Below are positions 22,502-33,799 of a stretch of DNA of 64,000 nt, one piece after another. Both the position numbers and the translations under genes were made by a program. The stretch's first letter is position 1, and every line of letters starts with the position of its first letter. The DNA comes from Copromyces sp. CBS 386.78 (taxonomy: Eukaryota > Ascomycota > Sordariomycetes > Sordariales > Sordariaceae): positions 62,001 through 126,000 of the forward strand of contig MU839088.1 of assembly GCA_030685235.1 (NCBI GenBank). The letters are read 5' to 3'. The notes beneath the pieces are model-generated. The model was not told the DNA's origin, made no database searches, and saw only the letters and a list, made by a program, of their open reading frames with translations.

Positions 22502-25307
22502 ATGGCTGCCGGACTGTCAAACGCCCTGAGGACCGCCCGTCACCGGGTGCCCAGCGCGGCCGTGAGGAATTCTTCCCGTTCAACCCCTGTCCAGCAGCCG
22601 GCGTGGGGTCCGGCGACATGCGGAGGTAAGGATTCCCACCTCGTCCGACTCGGATGCCCCTCGACCCTGATCTTCCCCAACTTTCTTGGCCTTCTTTTCC
22701 CCGCGTTTTGCAACACATTCAAATCTCACGACTTCTCTCATTACCGTCTTGGCACCTGCTTGGCAGCTGTTTCTTCGCCTTCAAGTTCACTTTCCCATGC
22801 CCATCCATGTTTCGATGTTGTTTCGAGTTTCATGATTCAAGTTGCACCCTGAGACCCCATCCCCAGAATGTATGCCACCTCCACATTTCTGTCTCCCCTT
22901 TCTCTCCACAATCGAAATCACCGTTCCCGATTTCGGCCAAGCTTCAAGAGTCAACCTCACATCCACGCGAACACAAACGCATGGGACAGTTGCAGCCAAA
23001 ACCCTCAACTTCCCAAGAGCCTCGTGGCATGCAGTACATGATGTCGGAAACACTGCAGTCTATCAATGTTGCGGTTGCCTCCCGTCGCATGGCGGAATAC
23101 ATAGGTACCAAAGAGGTACTATTCCAGCCGTCTCCAATTCCCAAAGCAGTTGGTGTATTGGACATGGGCAACCTCAAGAAGCGTGGGACCGAGATATTGC
23201 GCGGGAGTCATCAGACGACACGACAGGCGAGACATGCGCTGATTCTTTATCCTCAACCGCCCGTCTTATATACACGGAGACACGCAAGGAAGAGCTACAC
23301 AGGCCAACCACCTACCATGGGTTTCACTTGTGTGCTTGGTCCCTGGTTATACCCCTCTTGAGCTTCCCATTTGTCCTTCCGTTGAGCCGGTCCTCCTATG
23401 TGAAATAGGATCACCAAAGCTGGTGAATCGTCTTCTAAACCTGAACATAACCTCTTTGAAATCGTTATCTAGCTGGTCCGCGTACATACATACTGTTTGC
23501 TCTCACAACCAACCCCCTTCTGTTTTCTTGACCAATACCAAACAAGCCACCCTTGCACGTTCTCAAGAGTCAAGACCTCTCTTGTGAACGGGGAGTGTGG
23601 GTTCTGAAACTAAAGATTTCTGACGTGTGCCCACTCCCTAGCTTCCGGCCTTGACTCCTCCTCGGGCCGCGTTGCCCCGCTGTCCAAGTCTAATAGAGGT
23701 AATACCCCGCCGGTTATTCACTCTTTCCCTCAGCAAACTCGGTTCCAGACCTTCACCCAGATTCGCAAAATGTCGTCCTCCAATACCCGCCGTCTCACCA
23801 TTGACAACATCAACCCGCACGTCAGAGCGGCCCAGTACGCTGTGCGCGGTGAGCTTGCCGTCAAGTCCGAGGAGATCCGTGCCAGCCTGCTCCGCGGAAC
23901 CTCCAACCTCCCCTTCAAACAGGTCATCTCGGCCAACATCGGCAACCCCCAGCAGCTCGACCAGAAGCCCATCACCTTCTTCCGTCAGGTCCTCAGTCTC
24001 CTCGAGAACCCTCTGCTTCTCGAGAAGGAGGACGTCCTCATCAACCACCTCGGCTACAAGACTGATGTCATTGAGCGCGCCAGGTGGTTCCTCAGGCATG
24101 TCGGCTCCGTAGGAGCTTACAGCGCCAGCAACGGCGCCCCTGCTATCCGCCAGCACATTGCCGACTTCCTCGAGAGTAAGCTACCCTATCCATCCTTGTC
24201 CGTGGGGTGTCTACATGTCTGTGTAGCTAACAGCCGTTTCCTCTCTTTTTAGAGCGCGATGGCTTCCCTGCCAACTGGCAAGACATCTACCTCTCTGCGG
24301 GTGCTTCTTCAGGAGTTAACACTCTCCTGCACATCATCTGCGCCGATGAGAAGAGCGGCATCCTGGTGCCCATCCCCCAGTACCCTCTCTACACTGCCAC
24401 GCTCTCCCTCCTGAACGCCACCTGCGTCCCCTACCTCCTCGACGAGTCCAAGAACTGGGGCACCGACATCAACACCATCAAGGAGTCGTACCAGAAGGCC
24501 AAGGAGGCCGGTGTCGACACCCGCGCCATCGTCATCATCAACCCCGGCAACCCCACCGGCGCCTCCCTCCCCGAGGAGGACATCCGCGCCGTCCTCGAGT
24601 TCGCGCGCCAGGAGCGTCTCGTCGTCCTCGCCGACGAGGTCTACCAGACCAACGTCTTCATCGGCGAGTTCATCTCGTTCAAGCGCGTGCTCCGCCAGCT
24701 GCAGAAGGAGAACCCCGACGGCAAGTTCGACTGCGTCGAACTTGCCTCTCTCCACTCCGTCTCCAAGGGCATGGTCGGCGAGTGCGGCCACCGCGGCGGC
24801 TACTTTGAGTTGGTCAACTTCGACCCCGAGGTCCAGGCCCAGATCTACAAGTTTGTCAGCATCATGCTCTGCGCGCCCGTCATCGGCCAGTGCCTGGTCG
24901 AGCTGATGGTCAACCCGCCCAAGGCCGGCGAGCCTTCGTACGAGCTGTACCAGAAGGAGTACCGCGGCATCTACGAGGGCTTGAAGGAGCGCGCTAACGC
25001 CCTCCACAAGGCCTTTGAGCAGATGGAGGGCGTCGAGTGCGGTGCCCCCCAGGGCGCCATGTACCTCTTCCCTACCATCAACCTGCACCCCAAGGCCGCC
25101 GAGGCCGCCGCCAAGGAGGGCCGCACCCCCGACGAGTTCTACTGCATGAAGCTCCTCGAGGCTACCGGCGTCTGCGTGGTTCCTGGCTCTGGCTTCGGGC
25201 AAAAGGAGGGCAGCTTGCACTTCCGCACTACCTTCCTTGCTCCTGGTACTGAGTGGGTTGGCAGCATTGTCAAGTTCCACAAGGAGTTCATGGATCAGTA
25301 TCGTTAA
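22502..25307 (+). CDS. Alanine aminotransferase, probably mitochondrial, with possible cytosolic isoform
   Basis: Exons 22502-22625, 23642-24175 and 24253-25307 (introns 1,016 and 77 bp) give 570 residues. The enzyme interconverts alanine plus 2-oxoglutarate with pyruvate plus glutamate, using PLP. The first 40 residues are rich in Arg, Ala and Ser without acids, a typical mitochondrial presequence. The conserved NPGNPTGA lies near 316 and SVSKGMVGECGHRGG near 388-402, with Lys391 the PLP lysine; NIGNPQQLDQ and IPQYPLY are family hallmarks. The phase requires 23699-23733 to be exonic. A second ATG at 23770 (MSSSNTRR, context CAAAATGTC), just downstream of the long intron, would give a leaderless protein if transcription started inside the intron. 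Confidence 0.95.
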
Positions 25308-26153
25308 GAGGCTTTTGCGCACTAACCAAGTGTGCTTAATTCGAAAACGTTACTTGATGAAATGACTTCGCTTCGTCCGTCACGACGGTGAAGGATGGGT
25401 GGATGTATCCTTGAAACGGATGGTGGTCTGATTATGATGGGCTACAAGGGAAGGTGTCCGTTCGGTTCCTCGGTTCCTCGGTTCCTGCAGCCCCTCACAG
25501 AGGAGGCCCAAGGGGTAGTAAGTTGTCGCGGGGAAACATGGTCTAACCCTGGAGATGTCATCCGTACCTCTCTCCCTGGGACTTCACCCTACCCTGTCTG
25601 TCTGTCGATTTCCACTTATGCAGGACAGGCGCGTTGTGTGATCCATCCATCACAGCGCGCGGATTAGACAAATAAGCTTTAGGGGGGAAGGGGATTGAAA
25701 AAAAGCGAGCGAGTTCTTGTTCAAAAGACCGGAAGGAAACAAAACTCTTGGTTCAGCTTTTGGGTTGGGTACGGGATTTGATAGCTCAGCGTTTTTTCCT
25801 ACTTTTTGCTAGCTAGCCTTTTGCATTTTACGTATTACTTGGGATATGGGAAACTGCGAAGACAAAAGTGAACAGAAAGCTTTGACGAGAAATTAACAAA
25901 GTGGCACGTAGTGATGACGCAGTGTTTTGGTTCCGATAGCACCGTGATATGCCCAGGCTCGAACCAGGAGACAAGTAAGGATGCTTAGACATGATCAAGC
26001 TTTCGTCTAGAATGTCTTCCACGGGTTGCTTCTAGAGCTCTATTCTGATTTGATTTCTCTCCTCCGTGTCGCTAACGATAGCACAACTCGCTCATACATC
26101 ATTAACCTTTCTTTCTTCTCTCCCTTAACTTCTTTCTCCCTTCCCTTCATTCC
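25308..26153. other. Convergent intergenic region
   Basis: This 846-bp spacer holds the 3' ends of the aminotransferase gene (plus) and the Rpn7 gene (minus). No coding sequence is recognised. A GGTTCCTC triplication occurs at about 25464-25487. Confidence 0.5.
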
Positions 26154-27778
26154 TTACGCCCTTTCACTACCCCTCAACCGAACAGCCTGTCCGTACTTCT
26201 GCAGCTTGGTGATCAACTGATCACCCTGGCGGACCACGTCCTGATACTGCTTATTCTTGTCGTCGGGCCGGTTGGTCTCGATGACGCCGTTGCCGTTAAC
26301 GCGATCGATGGTGCAGGGGATGCGGCCGGCGGCAATGAACTTTGCTAGGTCACTGTTTTTGGGGAACGAATAGTTAGCATGTAGAGAACTCAATAGGGGA
26401 CGACGAAAGGGGGGAAACCAACCGATCCAAGAAATCCACCGTAACACCAAAGTCATTGGCCATGCTATCCAGTCCCACAACACGATAGCTCTGCAACAGC
26501 TGCTGGTACGCGCGCAGGCGCATCTCGCGGATGAACCAGTTCTTGTGCTCGTGCAGGTAGCGATCCTGGGTGAGGAACTGCTCCTCCACCAGGGCCAGCG
26601 CCTGGAAGAAGAGCTTGTACCGGCCGTTGTACAGGCTGCTGACCAGCTGCGCGAGCGGGTCAAAGTCAACCGCCATCTCCGCCTCGGGCTGCTCCGTGCT
26701 GCTGCCGAGCGTGGTCAGGTTGACCACGCCTGTGCGGGCCGCCACGGGGGCGCTGTTAGCGTCCTGCATCGAGGCGTCGGCGCCCGGGCCAGCAGAGATG
26801 GCGCCGGTCAGCGCGAGCAGCTTGTCCTCGCCGTCGCCGAGGATTGCCTTGATCTCGGGGGCGTCCACAACCTTGGACTTGAAGTCGACGCGCTTGAGCG
26901 AGACGGAACCGGCCAGCACGGCGTAGACCACCAGGCTGCTGTAGGTGCAGAGCTCGTACGAGGTGAAGGTGGACAAGCTGTCGAGGAGCAAGGGGGCCGC
27001 GCCGCTGTAGTTGCGCACGGTGAGCAGGTGTAGACCCTCGTAGGCCTTGAGGCGGTTGCGACGGTCCCAGTCGCCGCCGGACTCGATGAGCGACTTGGCG
27101 CGCTCCACCGTCTTCTGGACTAGCTGCTTGTCGCCGAAGAAGAGGCCGAGGCGAATTATGGCGAGGACGAGATCGATCTTGGTGCCGAGGATGCCCGTCT
27201 TCTCGAGCAGATCTTGGTGCGCGGCGATGGCTTTTTCCTGAACAAGGGAGGGAGTTTTAGTATATGTCGGCGAAAATGTAGGGATAGAGCTATGAGAGCT
27301 TGTAGTGACCAACCTTATCACCAACTCGGGCCCAGAACTCGGCTCTCTTCCCCTTGGCAGCCTGAATCTCTGTGTCTCCCGCCTTCTCAACAGCCTCATC
27401 CTCCTCTTTTTGAAACTCCTCGAGCTCCTTCTCGTTGTCGGCCTGCAGCTGCTGGTACAGGTTCTCATCCCACGGTAGGCTTAAGCTTGTAGTGGGGTTG
27501 TGGGTCGCGATCATGCCGGCGGCGATGCTGCTCTTCCTACCCAACTTTCCAGCAACGGCCGTGTTGGAGCTGCCTTCCCCAACAGAGTTAAGGACGCCCT
27601 CGGTAGGGTGCGCGAGGTATCGGTAAAAGGGCGCCATCTTGTGCTCGGCGATGGCATCTTGAAGGTTCTTGACGGCCGCTTGTTGGGCAGGGCGGGTGGC
27701 GTAGGGGTTTGTGAGGGTGAAGACATGCTGGGCGAGGGGCAGCAGAGGCCATTTCGCGTACTGAGGATCGGAGCCCAT
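26154..27778 (-). CDS. rpn7: 26S proteasome regulatory subunit Rpn7 (PSMD6)
   Basis: Exons complement(26154-26352, 26423-27237, 27314-27778) encode 492 residues; both introns (70 and 76 bp) use GTTGGT donors and CAG acceptors. Rpn7 is a non-ATPase subunit of the 19S lid, which deubiquitinates and feeds substrates into the proteasome. The start MGSDPQYAKWPLLPLAQ and the segment GDKEKAIAAHQDLLEKTG..TKID are typical, and the alpha-helical repeat region is followed by a C-terminal PCI domain (about 300-460) ending in IDRVNG and a Q/K-rich helix. A fungal insertion of about 45 residues rich in Ala and Ser (about 290-335) interrupts it. The gene is divergent from the cap methyltransferase, separated by 765 bp. 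Confidence 0.95.
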
Positions 27779-28543
27779 TTTGGAGTTGTGATGGGTTGTT
27801 TATGGAGATGGGAGAGGAGGATGTAAATGGAAGACGGTGCTGTTGTCAGTGTCCGTCGTTTCTAGTAGAAGCACCCCGCTGGACTTCGGCAAGCAGCTAT
27901 GGAGGTGGATGCCGGCCTGAGATGGCAAGTTTCACGGTGTTGAAAGCTCTTCGAAATTGGATGCCCTGGCGGGTTGAGACTTGGTCTGGCGCTGTGATTC
28001 TGCCAAAGATGCCGGGTCGAGGTGAGGGTAGGTGGTGTTGGTGTTTGTGGTTGGTTGCTCCTTGAATGGTTCGGAAGGTTCCATTGACAGTAGCTGACCT
28101 CACTGGAGGGACCGAAGGTGACCAAGGCCCCCAGAGCTCGCGCGTCAGCACTGGAAAGTGGATCCCGAGCTTGGAGGCCAGGCCTGTGAGTGGGGCCGCT
28201 GGGACAGTGCCCGGGCAGGCACTTTAGCGGCTCAAACAACAACCCCTGCGGCTGCATTCCGACTTCCTCTCCAATTGCCAAGTTTCTCTGCTCGACAACA
28301 ACAATAACAGTTTTTGACTTGGACAAACCCATTTTCGAGTCCCAGTAATCGTTATCAGAACTTGGAGCCAACATCACTCGTTCCTCTTTCGGCGCTCGCA
28401 TCAATCGAGATCAATCCGCAAAATCACGCCCCACAACCCTCACCGTCGCATCAATTATCCTGCTGTTACACGAACCCTGGACACCTGCCATATTCTTCTT
28501 GCCGATCAAGTCTCCTTGCCAAGTTGAACAACAATCTTCAAAA
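27779..28543. promoter_or_regulatory. Shared divergent promoter of rpn7 and the cap methyltransferase gene
   Basis: A 765-bp region of normal composition lies between two divergent start codons. Pyrimidine-rich, TATA-less sequence precedes both starts. The plus-strand gene begins at CAAAAATGTC, a good fungal start context. No named operator was identified. Confidence 0.5.
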
Positions 28544-30259
28544 ATGTCCGGCTACGATGGCTACAGCAGCTACAGGTCCACTCGCAAGAGGCAACGCTCA
28601 GAATCGCCCTACGACGATGACCGCAGAGACAACCGCAGAGACGACCGCGACTACGACCGCAATTACGACCGCGATGACCGCAACGACCGCAACGACCGTC
28701 GATATAAGTCTGCAAGGCATGACGATGATGAGGACGACAACGATATCCTTCCGCAACCATTTGACGCCCGCAAACTAGCGCCGGCGAAGAGAACCCATAC
28801 CCCAACTACCAGCGGCGAGCCCAGGAAGCAGAAGCGGCCCGGCCAACGCGCCCGCATCACGGACGCCGAGCGTGAACAGATTCGTCAACGCCAGCTGGAG
28901 CGCGAGCGCCAGGCTCAGCGGGAGGCAGAAGCGGCCGCTGAAGCTGAGCGCCGCAACACTGTTAATGATGTCGTACGTGCCCATTACAATGCTGTACCAG
29001 AGCGTGGCCGCGACTGGCGCAAGACAGACAGTCGTATCAAAGGTCTACGCTCCTTCAACAACTGGGTCAAGAGCTGTATCATCCAGAAGTTTTCCCCTGA
29101 CGAGGACCACTCCCCTGGCGCCCGTGAGCGGGGGATCAGTTCGAACAATCAGCTGCTGGTACTAGACATTGGATGCGGCAAGGGTGGTGATTTGGGCAAG
29201 TGGCAGCAGGCGCCACAGCCCGTGGAGCTTTATGTCGGGCTGGACCCAGCAGATGTCTCCATTGACCAGGCGCGTGATCGGTACCGCAGTATGGCAGCTC
29301 GTGGTGGTCACGGCGGCAGAGGCGGACGGGGTGGCTATAATAGGAGACAGCCGCCGCTCTTTGAGGCTCGGTTCCACGTCAAGGACTGCTATGGCGAGTC
29401 GATTGAGGACATTGACATTATCCGGCAGGTCGGATTTGCGTCGTCCCAGATTGGTGGCCCTAGTCATCGGGGCTTCGACGTGGTCAGCATGATGTTTTGC
29501 ATGCACTACGCCTTTGAGACGGAGGCTAAGGCGCGCCAGATGCTGAAAAATGTAGCCGGCGCGCTGAAGAAGGGTGGTCGGTTCATAGGATGTATCCCCA
29601 ACTCGGACGTCATTAGCGCAAGAGTGGAGGAGTTCAACAAGCGATTGGCCGAGCAGCAGAAGGCTAAGGAAGACCAGGCCCAACCCAGCGTTGAAACCGA
29701 CGGTAGCACGCCCAAGGAACAAAATGGTGACTCTGCCGAGAAGCCCTTGTCGGACCAAGCAGAGAGGAAGCCTACCCCAGAGGACGGCGAGGCCTCGGAA
29801 GAGGCGCCTAAACCTGAGGAAGAAAAGGAAGAAGGGGAACTGGAAGAAGGCGAACTTGAACCTACATCTGAACCTAAACCGCCCTCCGACCCAACAATCG
29901 CAGAATGGGGCAACGACATCTACCGCGTGCGATTCGACGGCCCTACGCCCGCCGACGGAATCTTCCGCCCTCCGTTCGGTTGGAAGTACAACTTTTTCCT
30001 GCATGAGGCCGTCGAGGAGGTTCCCGAATACGTGGTTCCCTGGGAGGCCTTCCGTGCGCTTGCGGAAGATTACAACTTGGAGTTGCAGTACCACAAGACT
30101 TTCCAGGACGTGTGGGAGACGGAGAAGGACGACCGGGAACTGGGTTCCCTGAGTGAGAGGATGGGAGTTAGGGATAGGATGAGCGGAAAGTTGTTGGTAA
30201 GCCCAGAAGAGATGGAGGCGGCGAGCTTCTACGTTGCTTTCTGCTTCTACAAGGTTTGA
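28544..30259 (+). CDS. abd1: mRNA cap guanine-N7 methyltransferase
   Basis: A single exon of 571 residues methylates the cap guanine at N7 using S-adenosylmethionine, in the nucleus. After about 110 disordered residues with a DDRR/DRND-rich segment, the catalytic domain shows FNNWVKSC, the SAM-binding LDIGCGKGG at 207-215, GLDPADVSI, and the signature MMFCMHYAFE, then GGRFIGCIPNS. The usual variable loop is replaced by an acidic low-complexity insert of about 75 residues (roughly 379-450, EEEKEEGELEEGELE). The fold resumes with WGNDIYRVRF, GWKYNFFLHEAV and EYVVPWEAF and ends in a classical FYVAFCFYKV. The start at 28544 was chosen over an upstream non-ATG extension. Confidence 0.95.
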   Translation: MSGYDGYSSYRSTRKRQRSESPYDDDRRDNRRDDRDYDRNYDRDDRNDRNDRRYKSARHDDDEDDNDILPQPFDARKLAPAKRTHTPTTSGEPRKQKRPGQRARITDAEREQIRQRQLERERQAQREAEAAAEAERRNTVNDVVRAHYNAVPERGRDWRKTDSRIKGLRSFNNWVKSCIIQKFSPDEDHSPGARERGISSNNQLLVLDIGCGKGGDLGKWQQAPQPVELYVGLDPADVSIDQARDRYRSMAARGGHGGRGGRGGYNRRQPPLFEARFHVKDCYGESIEDIDIIRQVGFASSQIGGPSHRGFDVVSMMFCMHYAFETEAKARQMLKNVAGALKKGGRFIGCIPNSDVISARVEEFNKRLAEQQKAKEDQAQPSVETDGSTPKEQNGDSAEKPLSDQAERKPTPEDGEASEEAPKPEEEKEEGELEEGELEPTSEPKPPSDPTIAEWGNDIYRVRFDGPTPADGIFRPPFGWKYNFFLHEAVEEVPEYVVPWEAFRALAEDYNLELQYHKTFQDVWETEKDDRELGSLSERMGVRDRMSGKLLVSPEEMEAASFYVAFCFYKV

Positions 30260-31175
30260 GATTGTTTTCGAGGTGGTTGTGTGGACGCTTTCCATGGGGT
30301 GCAATTATTTTCCCCGAAGCTTAATCACATTTATTGCGCCGATATTAGTTGGTGGCCTTGTCCCAACTTGTGTTTCGAATGATCGATTTTACCGCTCCAA
30401 GTCTGCGCAAGAAGAAGGCAAAATGTGAGCTTGCTTCTTTTGCTATTTCAAGGTCTCAAGGCTTCCTGCCTCGTCTCCTGCTGAAGGAGTTGGTCGGTCC
30501 GCGAAAATCAGATTAGACAGTTTATTAAGCGCTTTAGATGACGGGCTGGTTTTAAAATGCATGATAGACGATTACCAAGGTCTTAGGTCAACAACTTCCT
30601 GCGAGCGATTATATAATCAAACCGCATCGATATCCCTACAAAAGCATCGTTCTGTACACGTACGCTGATCAACCTTTCAATCACCACACCCGAGCAAGGC
30701 GGGCCCTCGCTTATCAATTAACGCCTACCGACAGCGCTACGGTGCCGCTGCCCCGGGATATTTACGGAGTTGCACGGCATCTGCCCCACTACCCCACCAA
30801 GTGTCAGCGCCCGGCGACGATGACAGTCGGGTCTGGCGGATTCCATTTATCCCCACATGCATTGTTGACATGCCTTGTTGGAGACACTTGACACCTTCTT
30901 CACTTTCACTGATCAGGAGAGAGCTTGTGACTCGGGAACTGCGCCGCATTCACACACCAGCGGCACTTTGTCATCATCAGTCGGACGGAGGTTTCAGACA
31001 ACAGCGATCCGAAAACCCACCGACCACCCGCCAGCTATCTTGGGGTATATCGAGTCATCTCACCACCACCCGGCGGCTCACCCGACACACAACTCATTCC
31101 CTGTATCTCATTACACGACCTCTCTTCCGCCGTAACCATTCATCAACCATCACCACTAAAACAACACCACCAAAA
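30260..31175. promoter_or_regulatory. Intergenic region before the riboflavin kinase gene
   Basis: This 916-bp tandem spacer holds the 3' UTR of the methyltransferase gene and the promoter and 5' UTR of riboflavin kinase. A long frame from 30801 continues into the kinase in phase, but its sequence is low-complexity and the ATG at 31176 has the better context (CAAAAATGAC), so I treat it as UTR. CCACC/ACAAC-rich DNA immediately upstream is typical of 5' UTRs. Confidence 0.45.
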
Positions 31176-31859
31176 ATGACGTCCCTCCCAAACCCAGACA
31201 ACCGCCCCCTCCTAATCGGCCCTCCCACCGGGCCCGAGGCCCCCTTCCCCTTCCGCATGGAAGGCAAGGTCATCTCCGGCTTTGGCCGCGGCTCCAAAGA
31301 GCTCGGCATCCCCACCGCCAACCTGCCCGTCGACGACGAAACCACGTGGATCAAGAACATCGACTCGGGCATCTACTTTGGCTGGGCCTCGCTCAAGCTG
31401 CCCGCCTCGCACCCCAACTCGGTTTTGTACCAGAAACCTCCCACTTCTGAGCCGGTGATGGAGCCCGTGTCTGCAGCAGTACCACAACAAGGACAACAAT
31501 CAGAGCTATCGGCAAAAGAGGAAAAGGAAAAAGACCAACAAACAGGCCAGTGGCAGATCTACCCCATGGTCATGTCCATAGGGTATAACCCCTTCTACAA
31601 GAACACGGTGCGCTCGGCCGAGGTGCATGTCCTTGAGAAGTTCGGAGCGGACTTTTACGGGGTGGAGATGAGGCTCTTGATTACGGGCTTTATTCGGAAT
31701 GAGAAGGATTATAGCGGGTTGGAGGCGTTGATTGCTGATATCGAGTTTGATTGTGAGGTTGCGAGGCACAGTTTGGCGAGGAAGGGATGGAGGGTTCGGG
31801 AGTTGGGGGTTGTGCAAGGAGAGGAGGGGGGTTTGGATGGGGGGTGGTTGGTTAGGTGA
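31176..31859 (+). CDS. fmn1: Riboflavin kinase
   Basis: A single exon of 227 residues. The enzyme phosphorylates riboflavin to FMN with ATP. The fold's signature is complete: VISGFGRGSKELGIPTANLP near 29-48 (nucleotide-binding flap), GIYFGWA, VMSIGYNPFYKN, and EVHVLEKFGADFYG with the catalytic Glu, ending in a helical tail typical of eukaryotic kinases (GFIRNEKDYSGLEALIADI). Between the GIYFGWA strand and the NPFY motif there is a low-complexity insert of about 50 residues rich in Q, E and P. The protein is monofunctional, with no FAD synthetase domain. FMN made here is also the precursor of the FAD used by flavoproteins such as VVD. Confidence 0.95.
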   Translation: MTSLPNPDNRPLLIGPPTGPEAPFPFRMEGKVISGFGRGSKELGIPTANLPVDDETTWIKNIDSGIYFGWASLKLPASHPNSVLYQKPPTSEPVMEPVSAAVPQQGQQSELSAKEEKEKDQQTGQWQIYPMVMSIGYNPFYKNTVRSAEVHVLEKFGADFYGVEMRLLITGFIRNEKDYSGLEALIADIEFDCEVARHSLARKGWRVRELGVVQGEEGGLDGGWLVR

Positions 31860-32594
31860 GGGGGTTAGGTGAGGTGGTGAGGGGGCGAGGTAAAAGGGGG
31901 AAGGAAAGGGGGAGGAGAAAGATGAAGAAGAGTGATGTTGCGGGAGGGGAATTGGAAAGATTAAGAGTGTGTGATGACGGGGGACTATTGATTAGATCAT
32001 AAAGGCTTTAGACTTGGAGATGAAAAGCTGGGTTGGAGCATCGGCGAGGCAAGAACTTTACCTATATAAGAAGCGGAGAGATCTCTGGATTAGACTAGAA
32101 AGAGAGGTCGAGACAATGGGAGATAGATTCGATTTCATCCCGCTATTCTTCGCTGGAGATTTGAGTTCGTTTCGAAGTCGAGAGGATAGGTTTCAAGGAA
32201 GGCTGGACAGTGACGACCAAGGGTATCACGTGCATGCCATACTAGGCTATCTTACTAATCAATAACATAGGTAGCCTCCTTCCCGTCTGTTCCCGTTCCG
32301 AATCGCGCACCTGCATTGTGAAGAAAAAGAAAGAAGGAGCGACCGGTATCGTAAGGGGTACACGCTTAGTTATAGTTTGGTGTCTGACTTTGCGTAACTG
32401 GCCAATTGAGAACTTGAGCATTTTCTTTGCTCTTCACCATCTTCCACTTGACAAAAATCGAACGCCTTTTGCCACCCTCCATTGGTCGCAGTCTTCTACT
32501 TCTTTCTCTGCACTTTTCTTTCCTCGGTCTCGATTTGCCTTTTTCGCGGTTTGTTTGCTGACTTCGTGGTCGTGTCTGGAAGGGGTTCACATCT
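31860..32594. other. Intergenic region between riboflavin kinase and the HET relic
   Basis: About 735 bp beginning with a G-rich 3' flank (GGGGTTAGGTGAGG-type repeats). No missing 5' half of the HET gene can be read here in any frame, so the truncation probably reflects a deletion or replacement at this point. Confidence 0.5.
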
Positions 32595-33793
32595 GTGAAA
32601 GATGAGATGTCGGTTCCTGTGGCGTTCAAATCTGCGTTTGACCCTCGCGTCCACGGTGAGATTGCCATAAAGGGCAGCTTTTTCATCGGCGAAGTATCAT
32701 TGCCTGAGCGGTTCTCAGAAGTGGACATCAGCCAGAGCCATTGGATTCGTAGGGCATGGACGTTTCAAGAGTTGGCGCTGAGCCCACGGTTTATACACTT
32801 TGGGAGGTCAGGTGTCGGTTTCCAGTGTAAGAGCAAGGCAGTGTATGACTGGGCTGGTCCAAAAGGGTCTCCCAACGGGATGATCGGGCTCGGGCTGAAT
32901 GCGGCTACTGGAGGCAATGGCGACGATGCCCAGAACGACCATGGAGATCAAGACTTCTGGAACAGAACTGTCATTCCCGCATACTCCCAGCGCAAAATTT
33001 CATACACGACCGATATTCTTCCCGCTCTCTCTGGGCTTGCCAAGCGGGCAAGCAAAGCCATTCGGTCGGATTACCTCGCTGGAATATGGAGACGAGATCT
33101 TCCCTACGCATTGATGTGGAAAAAGGAGTATCCTACAGCCCCTTCGTTATCGGAACACCTCCAGTCCATAGAGTCTCAAGCAGCCTTCGTCGTGCCCTCT
33201 TGGAGCTGGGCTGGTTGTGGCCGTGTGTCCTTCAGTGTCGGCGACTTTTCCTGTTTGACAATGATTACTTGTATTATAAGGACAAGTGCACCTCCCCGAT
33301 ACACGCAGATATGGTACAAAAAGGTCTGGGCCCCTTTGGAGCCATCCAATCTGCCAGTCTCTCTTTCGAGGCGATTGTCTATCCCTTGTCGGATGGCTAT
33401 CATCTCCCGAGCGAGTTCTACGGATTCCACCACGGGATGTGTTACTTGGGAAATGAAGAGGAAAGCCCGCTGCTTAACTTTAACTTGGATTGGATGCCCA
33501 ATGAGACCGACAAGGACCTCGGGAAACTGATGCTGGCGTTGCTGGGGACGGCAACTCCTATAGAGGACACTTCGTATCTAGGACGTGGAAGATATCGTTC
33601 GTTCTTGGAAAAGCCGTCCGGTCTTCTACCTACTAGTACACTCCAGCACAAGGGAGAAGGGGAAATATGCAAGGCGGGAACATTTTCCGCGAGAAGCTTC
33701 CACAAGGAAGACAGGTTTCTGCCGCTAGAGCTGAACCTTCTTCGAGAGTTTGGAGAGACGGGTGATTGGGTTGCTATGATGATGGGGCTTTAG
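32595..33793 (+). pseudogene. Truncated and frameshifted HET-domain gene
   Basis: The frame opening near 32595 (first ATG 32607) enters directly at the end of a HET domain: ISQSHWIRRAWTFQELALSPR and IHFGRS, followed by YSQRKISYTTDILPALSGLA, LPYALMW and PSWSWAG, the standard downstream landmarks. The core of the domain (WIDSLCIIQ...GCF) is missing upstream. Around 33240-33255 the frame shifts by one base: the C-terminal half (LFDNDYLYYKDKC to DWVAMMMGL, stop at 33791-33793) continues in another frame, best explained by loss of one base near the TTTTCC run. HET proteins mediate heterokaryon incompatibility. This copy should not make a full product. Confidence 0.8.
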
Positions 33794-33799
33794 CCTAGC

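Noticed and set aside
23699..23733. Additional 35-bp intron in the aminotransferase gene (GTAATA...CTCAG)
   Set aside because: Too short for a fungal intron, and removing it breaks the reading frame; retaining it gives a continuous open frame.
24309..25322. 337-codon frame antisense to the alanine aminotransferase gene
   Set aside because: Leu/Ala/Asp/Val-rich product is the usual mirror of a GC3-rich coding exon on the opposite strand.
25945..25965. T-loop-like GGTTCGAGCC on the minus strand, possible tRNA
   Set aside because: No A box or D arm lies 30-60 bp upstream and neither acceptor nor anticodon stems can be formed.
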